Shown piece after piece: positions 24,864-33,225 of a stretch of DNA of 64,000 bases. Origin of the DNA: Bin25 sp026709415 (GTDB taxonomy: Bacteria; Bacteroidota; Bacteroidia; Flavobacteriales; Flavobacteriaceae); contig OZ241330.1 in assembly GCA_965200045.1 (NCBI GenBank), positions 310,001-374,000 of the forward strand, written 5' to 3'. The stretch's first letter is position 1. Each line of letters begins with the position of its first letter. The translations under genes were made by a program, and so were the position numbers. The notes beneath the pieces are model-generated. The model searched no databases, was not told where the DNA came from, and saw nothing but the letters and a program-made list of their open reading frames with translations.

Positions 24864-24917
24864 GATATAGTGTTTATAAGATTTTAAATGTCAATAAGTG
24901 TGCCAACATTTCCAAAG

Positions 24918-24938
24918 TGACATTATGACACATTGACA
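24918..24938 (-). promoter_or_regulatory. Three TGTCA repeats at exact 8-bp spacing, possible operator
   Basis: On the minus strand TGTCAATG-TGTCATAA-TGTCA is seen 55-75 bases before the start of the 24863 operon (plus-strand TGACA at 24918, 24926 and 24934). Regular spacing suggests cooperative binding of a regulator. No matching regulator was identified. Confidence 0.4.
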
Positions 24939-24955
24939 ATTGAAATTCCAACAAG

Positions 24956-25585
24956 CTACTTTGCACCGAAGTTTTTCCAATATTCAATCCACTCATTCCA
25001 AGGATTTGGATGCTTGATATTTTCAGTAATCCAATGAACAGGTAAAGACATGGTGTTGGAATGGTTTTTCATTGCCTTCGCTCCTTTGCTACTAATGGAG
25101 ATTCCTCGATGGTTTGTTCCGAATGGGGTATCCAAGTATTTTTCTTTGCCGAGTTGTTTGAAAATTTCTTTCTGTACCGAAATAGGAAAGTAAAAGACAC
25201 TTTCTTTTAGTTTCCCCCAAAATATGTTGATCAACAAAATGTCCTGTTTTGGTACGTAATTTTCATATTCCTTTTTCACTTTATCGGTGTCTGCTGTCCA
25301 CAGAATTTTAAAGTTTCTTTCATTGGTTACTGTTTTGATGGATAACTTTTCGCCACAGAGCAATACATCGTAATCCCTTTCGATTCCAGATGCTGGAACC
25401 ACCACATTTTCTTTTCCAAACTCGGATTCAAGAAAACCCAAAATAACGTGTTCTCTCAGCACACCAACAGCAGGATTGCTTCGTGGAAATCGATTGCGCA
25501 CCATATCAAAAGCTACCGGAAGGCCTTTGGTCAAACGGTGTCTTTTTGAAGAATCGTTAAAGAGAGAAACCAAACATGGGTTCAT
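24956..25585 (-). CDS. Type II restriction endonuclease, possibly ThaI-like
   Basis: 209 residues directly downstream of a DNA methylase and overlapping it by 4 bases. A PD-(D/E)xK-like core is visible as ERDYDVLLCGEKLSIKT: D73, then S-I-K84 after an eleven-residue beta hairpin. The overall length and N terminus resemble the ThaI family of endonucleases (CGCG cutters), but I am recalling the family from memory and cannot align it. The role as the restriction half of this R-M pair is well supported by context; the specificity is not. Confidence 0.65.
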   Translation of the reverse strand: MNPCLVSLFNDSSKRHRLTKGLPVAFDMVRNRFPRSNPAVGVLREHVILGFLESEFGKENVVVPASGIERDYDVLLCGEKLSIKTVTNERNFKILWTADTDKVKKEYENYVPKQDILLINIFWGKLKESVFYFPISVQKEIFKQLGKEKYLDTPFGTNHRGISISSKGAKAMKNHSNTMSLPVHWITENIKHPNPWNEWIEYWKNFGAK

Positions 25586-26451
25586 GATTCTGCTTTGATG
25601 CGTTTTATTGCAGTTGCTACATATTCCGATGAGGTATCGTACCCCACATAGTTCCTTCCAGAACGAAGTGAGGCTATTGCTGTGGTTCCTGATCCTATAA
25701 AAGGATCCAAAACGATTTCTCCATCAAACGTGTACAATTGAATCAGTCTTCTCGGTAATTCTATGGGAAAAGGTGCTGGATGATGGACTCGTTTGGCAGA
25801 CTCGGTAGGAAATTCCCACACACTTTTGGTGAAGTTTAGAAATTCTTCTTTGGTAATGGTGGATGCTTTGTTTTTGCTTTCTCTATGGAATTGATCTTTA
25901 GAAAAAACAAGTATGTATTCGTGGGTGTCTCTTAATACGGGATTGGATGCCGACTGCCAACTGCCCCAAGCACAAGATACACCGGCACTTGCCGATTTAT
26001 TCCAAATAATTTCTCCTCGCATGAGAAAGCCGATATCGATCATTTGTTTGCTAATCATGGCACTGAGTGGAATGTATGGTTTGCGTCCAATGTTGGCTAC
26101 ATTGATGCATGCTCTTCCTCCAGGAACAAGCACTCGATAGACTTCTTTCCATACCGAATGCAACAGTTCCAAATATTCGTTTTCGGTAAGGTTTTCATCG
26201 TATGCTTTACCGACATTGTATGGTGGTGATGTTACCATCAAATGAATAGAATTGTCTGGAATTTCGTGCATGGTAACACTAGAACGTTGGTAGATTTGAT
26301 TCACTAGATGATGGGGACATATCTCTTCGAACTTTTCTAATTCTAGGGCTTTTGTGTTTCCATTATCATACATTTTTCGGTTGTAAAAACGAGATGCATC
26401 ATGGTTCACTCGATTCGAAGTCCCAAAGGTTTGCATTTCGGTGGTTTTCAT
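25582..26451 (-). CDS. Site-specific DNA methyltransferase (TSPPY type) of the second R-M system
   Basis: 289 residues. Catalytic motif IV TSPPYNVGKAYD starts at 74; the SAM-binding FxGxG-type motif DPFIGSGTTAIAS lies near 249-261, followed by GRNYVGYDTS. This is the beta-class order. TSPPY favours N4-cytosine methylation, with N6-adenine as the alternative. The stop overlaps the endonuclease start as ATGA, so methylase is made before the endonuclease from one transcript, the safe order for a restriction system. Confidence 0.85.
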   Translation of the reverse strand: MKTTEMQTFGTSNRVNHDASRFYNRKMYDNGNTKALELEKFEEICPHHLVNQIYQRSSVTMHEIPDNSIHLMVTSPPYNVGKAYDENLTENEYLELLHSVWKEVYRVLVPGGRACINVANIGRKPYIPLSAMISKQMIDIGFLMRGEIIWNKSASAGVSCAWGSWQSASNPVLRDTHEYILVFSKDQFHRESKNKASTITKEEFLNFTKSVWEFPTESAKRVHHPAPFPIELPRRLIQLYTFDGEIVLDPFIGSGTTAIASLRSGRNYVGYDTSSEYVATAIKRIKAES

Positions 26452-26534
26452 GTTTTAGAATTTTAGTGTTTTCTCACGCTTAAGTTGATTCCCTTATTCC
26501 CTGACTTTTCTTACTAACAATATTCCTTATGGTT

Positions 26535-28718
26535 TTAAACTAAGAATGCCTTTTTAGTTTCATTAAACGCTCTATACAATTGTTCTGATGTTTTCATAAG
26601 CCATTCAAAATAAATTTCTTGTTTGGATTTGTCATCTATATTTTCTACATCTGATACACAAAGAATTCTTGAAGCTCTTTTTTCTTTGAGTTCTTGCCAT
26701 TGGATTTCTTCTTTAACAAAACTTTCAAAATATTCTCTATTCTGAAACATTTGGTGAAATAACGTCTTTTTCGATGGTATGTAAATTTCCGCACCAAATC
26801 GATTTTTATGATTGCCTTTTAAATACCTTAACAGAACCACAAGAGCTCCTTTTATTTTGTGATTAGGGATCACCAAACTACACCTAGGGTTTAATATTGC
26901 TTTTTCATAAGACAGTTCTGTTCCCCTTTGTCGGGTTTTCGAATAATCTTGGAATCGTTTCCAAAAATCCAAATGTTTTTTTTGAGACGCTGAAAGAGTT
27001 GAATCTTTTTCATTTAAAGAAAGTTCGGTTGCTTCTTGATTGTCTATATGAGGATATTTCCAAATATTCTTTGCTGTTTGAGATAGTATCTCAGCTCGTT
27101 TCGTTATCGTGTCTACATTCCAATAATCAATGATCTTCAGAAAATCGTTCAGTCGAAGAGGAGAATGGTTAAATCCATTTTGGTGTTCCTTTTTGTACTG
27201 GAAAGACCTGTTTCCATATTCGGAATTATACCCTGTCAATGTGAGATTTCCAATAGTATTTAAATATTTATTATGTATTCTTTCCCAATCTTCTCCTATC
27301 ATCTCTTTCCAATCATTACTATTTTCAATTTCTTGGGGCATGATGTGCTCTACCGTTAAACGCGGTGGAATTAATCTCTCCCTATTTCTATCCAATTCCT
27401 CTTCCATACGACGTAGGATATAGTTTCGAACATCTTGGATGATGTGATTGGAAGTAAAGTCTTCTAAAAACTGATCATTATTTCGAAATTTATTTTTTCC
27501 AGAAAGTTTCGTGATTTCAGATTTAAAACTGATGATGTAACGGTTTTTATTAATTTTTGAATACAAGCTGGCAAACACTTGATTGAATCCCTCTTTACGT
27601 CCAGTAAAAAGGACCTTTCGGATTATAAAACTTTCTATATAATCTAAGATCAATAAAAATTCACTTCTATTGATTATCTCCTTCTGATAATCGTCATAGA
27701 GACCGAGAAATAAGGGATATGCCTGAGGAATTTTAATGTCTAAACAGCATTGAAATGCCTTATGTAAGTCTCTGTCCTGTTCTTTTCCAAGAGCAATGTT
27801 TAGATAGTATTGTGAAAATACTTGGATCTCTTTAATCAGTTTTATTTTACCTGCTATGTCCGCTACTCTTATGGTATGTTCTTTAAAATCTTCGTAAACC
27901 CGTCTTTTTTTACCCCTTCCATTTTTGAGAATGAGATATCTCCATACAAACAAAGAAAAATCTTCATTAAACTTGTCACCAAACTCCTCTTCCATAGGTT
28001 CCCATATTTTTTCATGAATCTTTTTCTGTTCGTTTTTTGGCAACCACATGAATAACCAGTTTTTGATTTTTTCAGCATCCGTTAATAATTGACCGGTACT
28101 ATTAATCGTTTCAAACACTAGTTGCGGGTCATCTATGTTTTGTTCTAGTTCTATAGCGACAAGAGATAGTCGGTACAAACCACGATACAACCAATCCACA
28201 TTTTCTTCCTTTATTTCATTAACGAAAAATTGATAACACTGGTACAGTTCTTTTTTTTTATCCTGTTCCGATAGATTCAAATTCTTGATTAGTTTGTTAA
28301 ATACAACATCGTCTCTTTTGCTTAAGATTAATTTTCTTTTATCCTCCTCGGTTGAAATCCGATTAAATAGAAACTCTTCAATCATTTTTTCGATGACTTC
28401 GGAATCGTATCTTCTTGTTGCTTTAAAAAAATTGTATAATGAAAGCACTAGCGTTATTATGGTTGTCAGTCGTTGCTGTCCATCGATTAAATGGTAGATT
28501 CCAGGACTAGCGTGTCTTCTTGGTCTTTCTACATAATACACTATCGATCCAAGATAATGTTGCGCTTCGGTGTCTTCTTTTTCTCCAATAGTCAAAAAAT
28601 CATCGAAGATTCTTTGCCAATTTTTTTTCGTCCAGGAATACGCCCTTTGATAAATAGGAATTACGTACTGACTACGTTCCTCCATCAATCTTAAAACGTC
28701 AACTTTTTCTACCTGCAT
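26535..28718 (-). CDS. GmrSD-type DUF262/DUF1524 protein with C-terminal DUF4268-like domain
   Basis: 727 residues. The N-terminal DUF262 domain (ParB/sulfiredoxin-like) has IPIYQRAYSW (20-29) and the nucleotide-binding motif DGQQR (79-83). A DUF1524 HNH-type nuclease domain follows, with LTVEHIMPQ and NTIGNLTLTGYNSEYGNR (about residues 450-510). This pair is the GmrS+GmrD arrangement of modification-dependent, NTP-fuelled restriction enzymes active against phage with glucosylated or otherwise modified DNA. The last 130 residues resemble DUF4268, often found at the end of restriction proteins. It sits 83 bases upstream of the second R-M methylase, so it likely covers modified phage DNA that the R-M pair cannot cut. 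Confidence 0.85.
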   Translation of the reverse strand: MQVEKVDVLRLMEERSQYVIPIYQRAYSWTKKNWQRIFDDFLTIGEKEDTEAQHYLGSIVYYVERPRRHASPGIYHLIDGQQRLTTIITLVLSLYNFFKATRRYDSEVIEKMIEEFLFNRISTEEDKRKLILSKRDDVVFNKLIKNLNLSEQDKKKELYQCYQFFVNEIKEENVDWLYRGLYRLSLVAIELEQNIDDPQLVFETINSTGQLLTDAEKIKNWLFMWLPKNEQKKIHEKIWEPMEEEFGDKFNEDFSLFVWRYLILKNGRGKKRRVYEDFKEHTIRVADIAGKIKLIKEIQVFSQYYLNIALGKEQDRDLHKAFQCCLDIKIPQAYPLFLGLYDDYQKEIINRSEFLLILDYIESFIIRKVLFTGRKEGFNQVFASLYSKINKNRYIISFKSEITKLSGKNKFRNNDQFLEDFTSNHIIQDVRNYILRRMEEELDRNRERLIPPRLTVEHIMPQEIENSNDWKEMIGEDWERIHNKYLNTIGNLTLTGYNSEYGNRSFQYKKEHQNGFNHSPLRLNDFLKIIDYWNVDTITKRAEILSQTAKNIWKYPHIDNQEATELSLNEKDSTLSASQKKHLDFWKRFQDYSKTRQRGTELSYEKAILNPRCSLVIPNHKIKGALVVLLRYLKGNHKNRFGAEIYIPSKKTLFHQMFQNREYFESFVKEEIQWQELKEKRASRILCVSDVENIDDKSKQEIYFEWLMKTSEQLYRAFNETKKAFLV

Positions 28719-28736
28719 AGTGTTTGTTTCCCATGT

Positions 28737-29342
28737 TCAACTTCCCACATACTTCTTCACCTTCGTTACTGTTGCCAAAGAAACTCCCAAGCGTCCACTA
28801 ATATCTCTGTAAGACTTTCCTTTTTGCAATAACGAAATGATCTTTTGTGTCTTAGGTTTCTTTAAAAAAGTTTCTCGACTTTCAACAGAACCGTAGTTTC
28901 TACCAAACTTTCCACCTCGTTGTTTGTAAGCTTCCCTTCCTTGACGAATCCGTTCCGAAATAGTGTCTCGTTCCAATTCATAAACACTAGCCATGACCGA
29001 TACCATCATTTTCCATATAGGATTGGGAGAACCATCGGCTTTGCGACTGGGGAGACCCAATTCCTTTACCACAATGTTAATGTGATTGGCTTCCAAATGA
29101 TGGATGGTCTGGAGCACATCGGCCGTATTTCTTCCTAATCGGCTGAGATCATCCACCACGATTTCCGTGACTTTCTTTTCTTGGACTAATTGCCATAACT
29201 GAGACGCTTGGGGACGTTCTTTAAAGGGTATCGCACCAGAAACACCCTTGTCAAAAAGCGTTATATCATAAGTGTCTTTGTCGAGGTCAAATCGCTTGCC
29301 TTCTTGTTGGTAAGTGGAGGTTCGGTTATACTTGATATTCAA
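28737..29342 (-). CDS. Serine site-specific recombinase (resolvase/invertase)
   Basis: 201 residues with the catalytic start YNRTST (S9 nucleophile, R7), FDKGVSGAIPFKERP, VVDDLSRLGRNTADVLQTI (arginines of the active site) and MASVYELERDTISERIRQG (long E helix). A C-terminal helix-turn-helix follows (KGKSYRDISGRLGVSLATVTKVKK). The size is that of small resolvases and invertases. It is immediately downstream of nothing it obviously inverts; an inverted repeat before its start may be its site. It may have helped to assemble the island. Confidence 0.92.
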   Translation of the reverse strand: MNIKYNRTSTYQQEGKRFDLDKDTYDITLFDKGVSGAIPFKERPQASQLWQLVQEKKVTEIVVDDLSRLGRNTADVLQTIHHLEANHINIVVKELGLPSRKADGSPNPIWKMMVSVMASVYELERDTISERIRQGREAYKQRGGKFGRNYGSVESRETFLKKPKTQKIISLLQKGKSYRDISGRLGVSLATVTKVKKYVGS

Positions 29343-29348
29343 TTGAAA

Positions 29349-29384
29349 TGTTTCAAATGAATATCAAAGATATAATTTGAAACA
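29349..29384. repeat. Inverted repeat upstream of the serine recombinase, possible res/operator site
   Basis: TGTTTCAAAT (29349-29358) and ATTTGAAACA (29375-29384) are perfect 10-bp inverted copies separated by 16 bases, starting 7 bases upstream of the recombinase start. Size and position fit a dimer binding site that acts as crossover site or autoregulatory operator. Confidence 0.5.
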
Positions 29385-29390
29385 AAACAA

Positions 29391-29696
29391 GGAATAATGA
29401 ATATTTAACACGCCTTCAAGTGTTACACTTTATATTATTAAAATAAATACGCAAGCATGAGTGTGGGAAATCAAATATGTTTATCCCACTTCTGTTATTA
29501 GCGTACTAAAAAATAAAGTAGGAAAAATAATTGTTTCTTTCTCTTTTTGTCCTCACATATAAAAACCTAACCGAAAATTTCACATCTGAGATTTTAGAAT
29601 TAGGTGATGAGTGGAATTTGATATTATATTCATTTCGATCAAGTGTTTTTCATTTTGGTGTAATTTAATGTCTCCAAAGAATTACAGTCGAACCTC
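29391..29696. other. AT-rich intergenic region left of the IS1595 transposon
   Basis: No supported frame on either strand. It separates the recombinase promoter region from the transposon end. I see no further repeat of note. Confidence 0.4.
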
Positions 29697-29730
29697 TTTT
29701 TTATAGGGCTTATATACCTGAGTGCACAAA
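29697..29730 (+). repeat. Left target duplication and inverted repeat of the IS1595 transposon
   Basis: TTTTTTAT (29697-29704) followed by AGGGCTTATATACCTGAGTG... to 29730. Confidence 0.9.
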
Positions 29731-29749
29731 GGGAGCTAAAAAAAAGAAA

Positions 29750-29890
29750 TTATTTTACCTTTTCAGGTGGCGTTGAGAATAGGAGTTTAGCCAATGCTTC
29801 TGGTGATTCAGCTGGTATCGATCGAGATAAGTTAAGTATATCCCTCGTTTTAGGACGGCCACGGGGATTGGATTTTGGTTTGGTTTTCAT
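29750..29890 (-). CDS. Small basic protein with AT-hook-like core, inside the transposon
   Basis: 46 residues from ATG 29890 to TAA 29750, beginning MKTKPKSNPRGRPKTRDILN. PRGRPK is an AT-hook-type minor-groove binding core. It lies 38 bases downstream of the methylase stop, on the same strand and inside the transposon ends. A role in binding the AT-rich ends or in controlling the passenger gene is possible. The coding call rests on the start, the stop and the motif only. Confidence 0.55.
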   Translation of the reverse strand: MKTKPKSNPRGRPKTRDILNLSRSIPAESPEALAKLLFSTPPEKVK

Positions 29891-29928
29891 ATTTACCGCA
29901 AATTTAGTGTTTTACTTAAAATTATCTT

Positions 29929-31353
29929 TCACTTCATATAACCTAATTTTTTGTTTTGTCTTCTAAGTCCAGAAAGAGTGTAAATATTACTTTTTAGTTT
30001 ATTACAAGGACCACAAAGTAAAAGTCTATTTGATATATGATTTATACCTCCATCACTTACTGGTATATTATGATCTAATTCTAAGTACCTACAATCATTA
30101 AAGACTTTATCACATCCTTTACATTGATAACCTTGTTGATCTAATAAATGTTCAAACATTTCTTGACGACTCCATCTTTTACCTGGTGGTTCTTGAACTT
30201 TTACTTTAACTCTTAATTCAGAAGACTCTACCTTTCCATCATCTGTTCTAATTGGAACCTCTTTTTTGAAATGGACTTTTAAACAGGGAGTGTTTTTTGG
30301 AGTCTCTCCATCAATGTAAAAATTTTCATCACGCATTCTAGCTAAAATCACTTCTTCTGTTTTATCCCAAATATCTATTCCAACCCATTTTCTACCTAAA
30401 CTCTCAGCAGCTAAAATTGTTGTCGCACAACCACAAAACGGATCTAATACCATATCGTCAATTTGGGTTGCCGTTTCGATTATTCTCTTATAAAGTGTCA
30501 TTGGTTTTTGTGTTGGATACCAAAAAGGCTCTGATGGATCATCACTTTTTCTTCGTTTTCTAATTGGGTTTATATCATTCCAATGATCTTCTAATAAACG
30601 ACCTCTTTCTTTTGATAAGAAAACTTCATCTAAATTCTTTGGAACTCGACCTTGATTCTTTCTAGATTTAAATTCATCAGGTCTTTGATTTTTTAATTTT
30701 CTATACGTAATTTCTCCCTTTTCATCAAATAATGACCCAAATCTAGATATTGTCGTTTCAGAAAGAGGTCCTCTTGCTAATTTGCCTATTCGTTTTTTTT
30801 TCGCGTTTTTAGCGTACCAAAAAATAGTATCATGTTTTGTCTTATAATAATCAGTGTTTCTTCCACCCCCGACATCTAAATAACACCAGACTATTTCATT
30901 ACAAAAACTTTTTTTTCCAAAAATAGCATCTAATAAAATTTTTATATAATGTCCTACACTATAATCACAATGAAGAAATATGCTTCCAGTTTCCTTCAAT
31001 ATTCTTTTCATTTCAAGCAATCTTACAGCCATAAAACATAAAAAAGCACCTACGTCTGAGCCAACTTCATTTCTCTCTTTTTTTAGATTTTCCTTAGTCT
31101 TCTTCATATGAATTTGATTAGCTGCATCGATTACTTCCCAAACATCTCTATAGCTATCATAGATTTCATCTAACCATTCTGACTTCACATCTTTTTCCCA
31201 AGACCAACGATCTTGAAATCTAGCTGATTTATCTATTCTGTCAGGAGTAGCATGGAAATCCCTTCCTTTCTTAAAGGGAGGGTCTGTTGCAATTAAATCA
31301 ACAGACTGATCATTCATCGATCTTAAAAATTTTAAATTATCGCCATGAAACAA
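29929..31353 (-). CDS. DNA methyltransferase fused to HNH nuclease-like domain; start out of frame at a C9 tract
   Basis: 474 residues from an internal TTG. Motif IV DPPF is at 24-27 (adenine-N6 type) and the SAM motif DPFCGCATTILAAE with GRKWVGIDIW lies in the middle. The C terminus is an HNH domain (CKGCDKVF..., LELDHNIPVSDGG, LLLCGPCNKLKSN). Family-like sequence PENWKNRT precedes the TTG in the same frame. The natural ATG at 31396 (MSNLPPP) is put out of frame by a run of nine C (31376-31384 as G on the plus strand): nine gives an immediate TGA, eight would restore MSNLPPPENWKNRTLFHGDN. So translation is off as read, or depends on the weak TTG. Passenger of the IS1595 transposon. Confidence 0.85.
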   Translation of the reverse strand: MFHGDNLKFLRSMNDQSVDLIATDPPFKKGRDFHATPDRIDKSARFQDRWSWEKDVKSEWLDEIYDSYRDVWEVIDAANQIHMKKTKENLKKERNEVGSDVGAFLCFMAVRLLEMKRILKETGSIFLHCDYSVGHYIKILLDAIFGKKSFCNEIVWCYLDVGGGRNTDYYKTKHDTIFWYAKNAKKKRIGKLARGPLSETTISRFGSLFDEKGEITYRKLKNQRPDEFKSRKNQGRVPKNLDEVFLSKERGRLLEDHWNDINPIRKRRKSDDPSEPFWYPTQKPMTLYKRIIETATQIDDMVLDPFCGCATTILAAESLGRKWVGIDIWDKTEEVILARMRDENFYIDGETPKNTPCLKVHFKKEVPIRTDDGKVESSELRVKVKVQEPPGKRWSRQEMFEHLLDQQGYQCKGCDKVFNDCRYLELDHNIPVSDGGINHISNRLLLCGPCNKLKSNIYTLSGLRRQNKKLGYMK

Positions 31354-31375
31354 TGTGCGATTTTTCCAATTTTCA

Positions 31376-31384
31376 GGGGGGGGG
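31376..31384 (-). repeat. C9 homopolymer at the methylase start, candidate phase-variation switch
   Basis: Nine C on the minus strand immediately after ATG AGC AAT TTA (31396-31385). Eight C (or eleven) gives the full-length methylase; nine gives a stop at the next codon. Slipped-strand changes in such tracts switch methylases on and off in many bacteria. Confidence 0.7.
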
Positions 31385-31406
31385 TAAATTGCTCATTAAT
31401 AGATAC

Positions 31407-32408
31407 TTATGACTTTTCTATAGTTTGATAATTCGGATTACTTTTCTTCAGCATTAGATACGTTAACCGTTTTCCTTCAAACCCTGAAGCCATTTGATTC
31501 ATTTGCTCGGTCGTGTTCATCCCGCGCACATTATGTCGACCAGCAAATTCCGTCACGTAACGATCCAAATGCCAAGAAGATAGTTTGTGATAAGTCCCAT
31601 AATAGCCACGTTTCAATAAAGACCAAAACGATTCAATGCCATTGGTGTGGACATCCCCATTGACCCATTCATTCACTGAATGTTTGACTTTTTGGTGCAT
31701 GTATTCTTTCACTAATTGATTGTACGAAGATAAATCATCGGTAAATACTTCTGTTCCCTTCTCGGTTGTTTCATTGACAAAATCCGTTAATGTCTTTGTT
31801 TTGGTGTTCTCCACCACTTGAGCTTGCACTTGATTGGTTTCCCGATTTTTAGCACCAGCGACAATCGTTTTACCAATAGCACCTCTTCCCGCTTTTAACT
31901 TCTTATCCGCATGTTTGTTTTTCTCTTTGCCGCCCATGTAGGTTTCATCCACTTCGGTTGGTCCAGAAAATAAGCATTGATTCACTTCCCATGTTTTTCT
32001 GATACGATGAGCTAAATGCCATGCAGCTTTCTGTGTAATCCCTAAATCACGATGTAATTTCATGCTAGAGACGCCTTTAATGCCTGTCGTTAAAATATAA
32101 ACCGCGATTGCCCAGATACGATAACCCAATTTGGTATCCTGCATCACACTATTCACCCGCACACTAAAACGCTTCCGACAATCTCGACAATGATAAGGCA
32201 TGGATGGATGTTTTGTACCACTTAAAATATTAGTGGATCCACAATGAGGACACTTGGGTTGATGCCCCCATCGTTGAAAAGCAAACCATTGTTCTGCTGT
32301 TTCATCATCAGGAAACATCTTCAATATCTGGAACCATGAAATCCCTTTGCGATGATACTTTCCTGGGGCGATTCCTTTTTGTTTTTGAGTTGTTTTTGGT
32401 TGATTCAT
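31407..32408 (-). CDS. IS1595-family transposase
   Basis: 333 residues, intact. The N-terminal zinc ribbon has CPHCGST (about 54-60) and CRDCRKRF (about 73-80). An HTH-like region with GITQKAAWHLAHRIRK follows. The DDE-type catalytic residues are in EVDETYMGG, FTDDLSSY and NGIESFWSLLKRGYYG, as in ISXO2/IS1595 transposases. ATG start at 32408 inside the transposon ends. Being intact, it may still mobilise the transposon and its methylase. Confidence 0.95.
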   Translation of the reverse strand: MNQPKTTQKQKGIAPGKYHRKGISWFQILKMFPDDETAEQWFAFQRWGHQPKCPHCGSTNILSGTKHPSMPYHCRDCRKRFSVRVNSVMQDTKLGYRIWAIAVYILTTGIKGVSSMKLHRDLGITQKAAWHLAHRIRKTWEVNQCLFSGPTEVDETYMGGKEKNKHADKKLKAGRGAIGKTIVAGAKNRETNQVQAQVVENTKTKTLTDFVNETTEKGTEVFTDDLSSYNQLVKEYMHQKVKHSVNEWVNGDVHTNGIESFWSLLKRGYYGTYHKLSSWHLDRYVTEFAGRHNVRGMNTTEQMNQMASGFEGKRLTYLMLKKSNPNYQTIEKS

Positions 32409-32567
32409 GATATCTATTTTTGTCTATTTGAATGCACAAATATACACTTTTTTCTGAAAGAATCGGTATGAAATCAAAAAAAACAATCAATAAATCATCT
32501 TTATTTCGACCTACAAAATAGAGGTTATTTGATTTGCCGATAAGATCAATCTAAAAAATCAGTTACT

Positions 32568-32601
32568 TTTGAGCACTCAGGTATATAAGCCCCTTTTTTA
32601 T
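32568..32601 (-). repeat. Right inverted repeat and target duplication of the IS1595 transposon
   Basis: Complement of 32568-32593 reads GGGGCTTATATACCTGAGTG...; TTTTTTAT follows at 32594-32601. Confidence 0.9.
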
Positions 32602-32667
32602 GTCATGTTGTCATAATTTAAGTTTTTGTTAACATATGGCACGATTTTAGGCAATACACGTTTATAT

Positions 32668-33222
32668 ATGGAGAACCTTATTTCAAGAGAATTATTATTC
32701 AATACAAGACAGAAAAATCTACAGAGATCTAAAAAATTTTATCATAAAGCCATAGAGGGAAGAAAGAGAGAGAAAAAGTTCGATGAAGTATCCATCTTTC
32801 TTTCGCATAAACATGGCGAAACTGAATTAATAGAACAGATAATCGTATTGTTTGAAGACCTTGGGGTTTCTGTTTATATTGATTGGTTGGATTCAGAAAT
32901 GCCAAAAACAACGAATGGTTCCACAGCAAAAAGAATAAAAGAAAAAATCCGAAGTTGCGATAAGTTCATCTTTTTAGCAACCGAAAGGGCCATTTCTTCG
33001 AAATGGTGTAATTGGGAATTAGGCTATGGAGATTCTCAAAAGTTCTTCGAGAATATTGCAGTGATACCAATTACAGAAAAACCTAAACAAGTCTATTCAG
33101 GCAATGAATATTTAGAGATATATCCAATTATTACTTCTCAGAACAGTTATTCTATTGGTGGTGAATTTTATCTTGAATTTGAAGATGAGAAAACTGAACT
33201 TTCAGATTGGTTAAAATCGTAG
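32668..33222 (+). CDS. TIR-domain protein, first gene of a three-gene operon
   Basis: 184 residues from ATG 32668 (an in-frame TTG at 32626 is less likely). After a basic N terminus, a TIR domain starts at about residue 39: VSIFLSHKHGE, LGVSVYIDWLD, CDKFIFLATERAISSKWCNWELGYGD. E117 in CNWELGYGD is at the position of the catalytic glutamate of NAD-cleaving TIR domains. Three bases separate it from the membrane protein gene. Bacterial TIR proteins commonly act in antiphage defence by consuming NAD or by making a cyclic-ADP-ribose-type signal. Which of these applies is unknown. Confidence 0.85.
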   Translation: MENLISRELLFNTRQKNLQRSKKFYHKAIEGRKREKKFDEVSIFLSHKHGETELIEQIIVLFEDLGVSVYIDWLDSEMPKTTNGSTAKRIKEKIRSCDKFIFLATERAISSKWCNWELGYGDSQKFFENIAVIPITEKPKQVYSGNEYLEIYPIITSQNSYSIGGEFYLEFEDEKTELSDWLKS

Positions 33223-33225
33223 ATT

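Larger units (their letters stand above)
29705..32593 (-). mobile_element. IS1595-family transposon carrying a methylase-HNH passenger gene, 2889 bp
   Basis: The terminal inverted repeats are 29705-29730 and 32568-32593 (24 of 26 bases match; core GGCTTATATACCTGAGTGC). Identical 8-bp duplications TTTTTTAT flank it (29697-29704 and 32594-32601), the duplication length known for IS1595. It contains, on the minus strand, an IS1595 transposase, a DNA methyltransferase-HNH fusion and a 46-residue basic protein. Members of this family with passenger genes are known. The perfect duplications and the intact transposase argue for recent insertion. It landed in non-coding DNA between the recombinase and the TIR operon. 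Confidence 0.92.
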
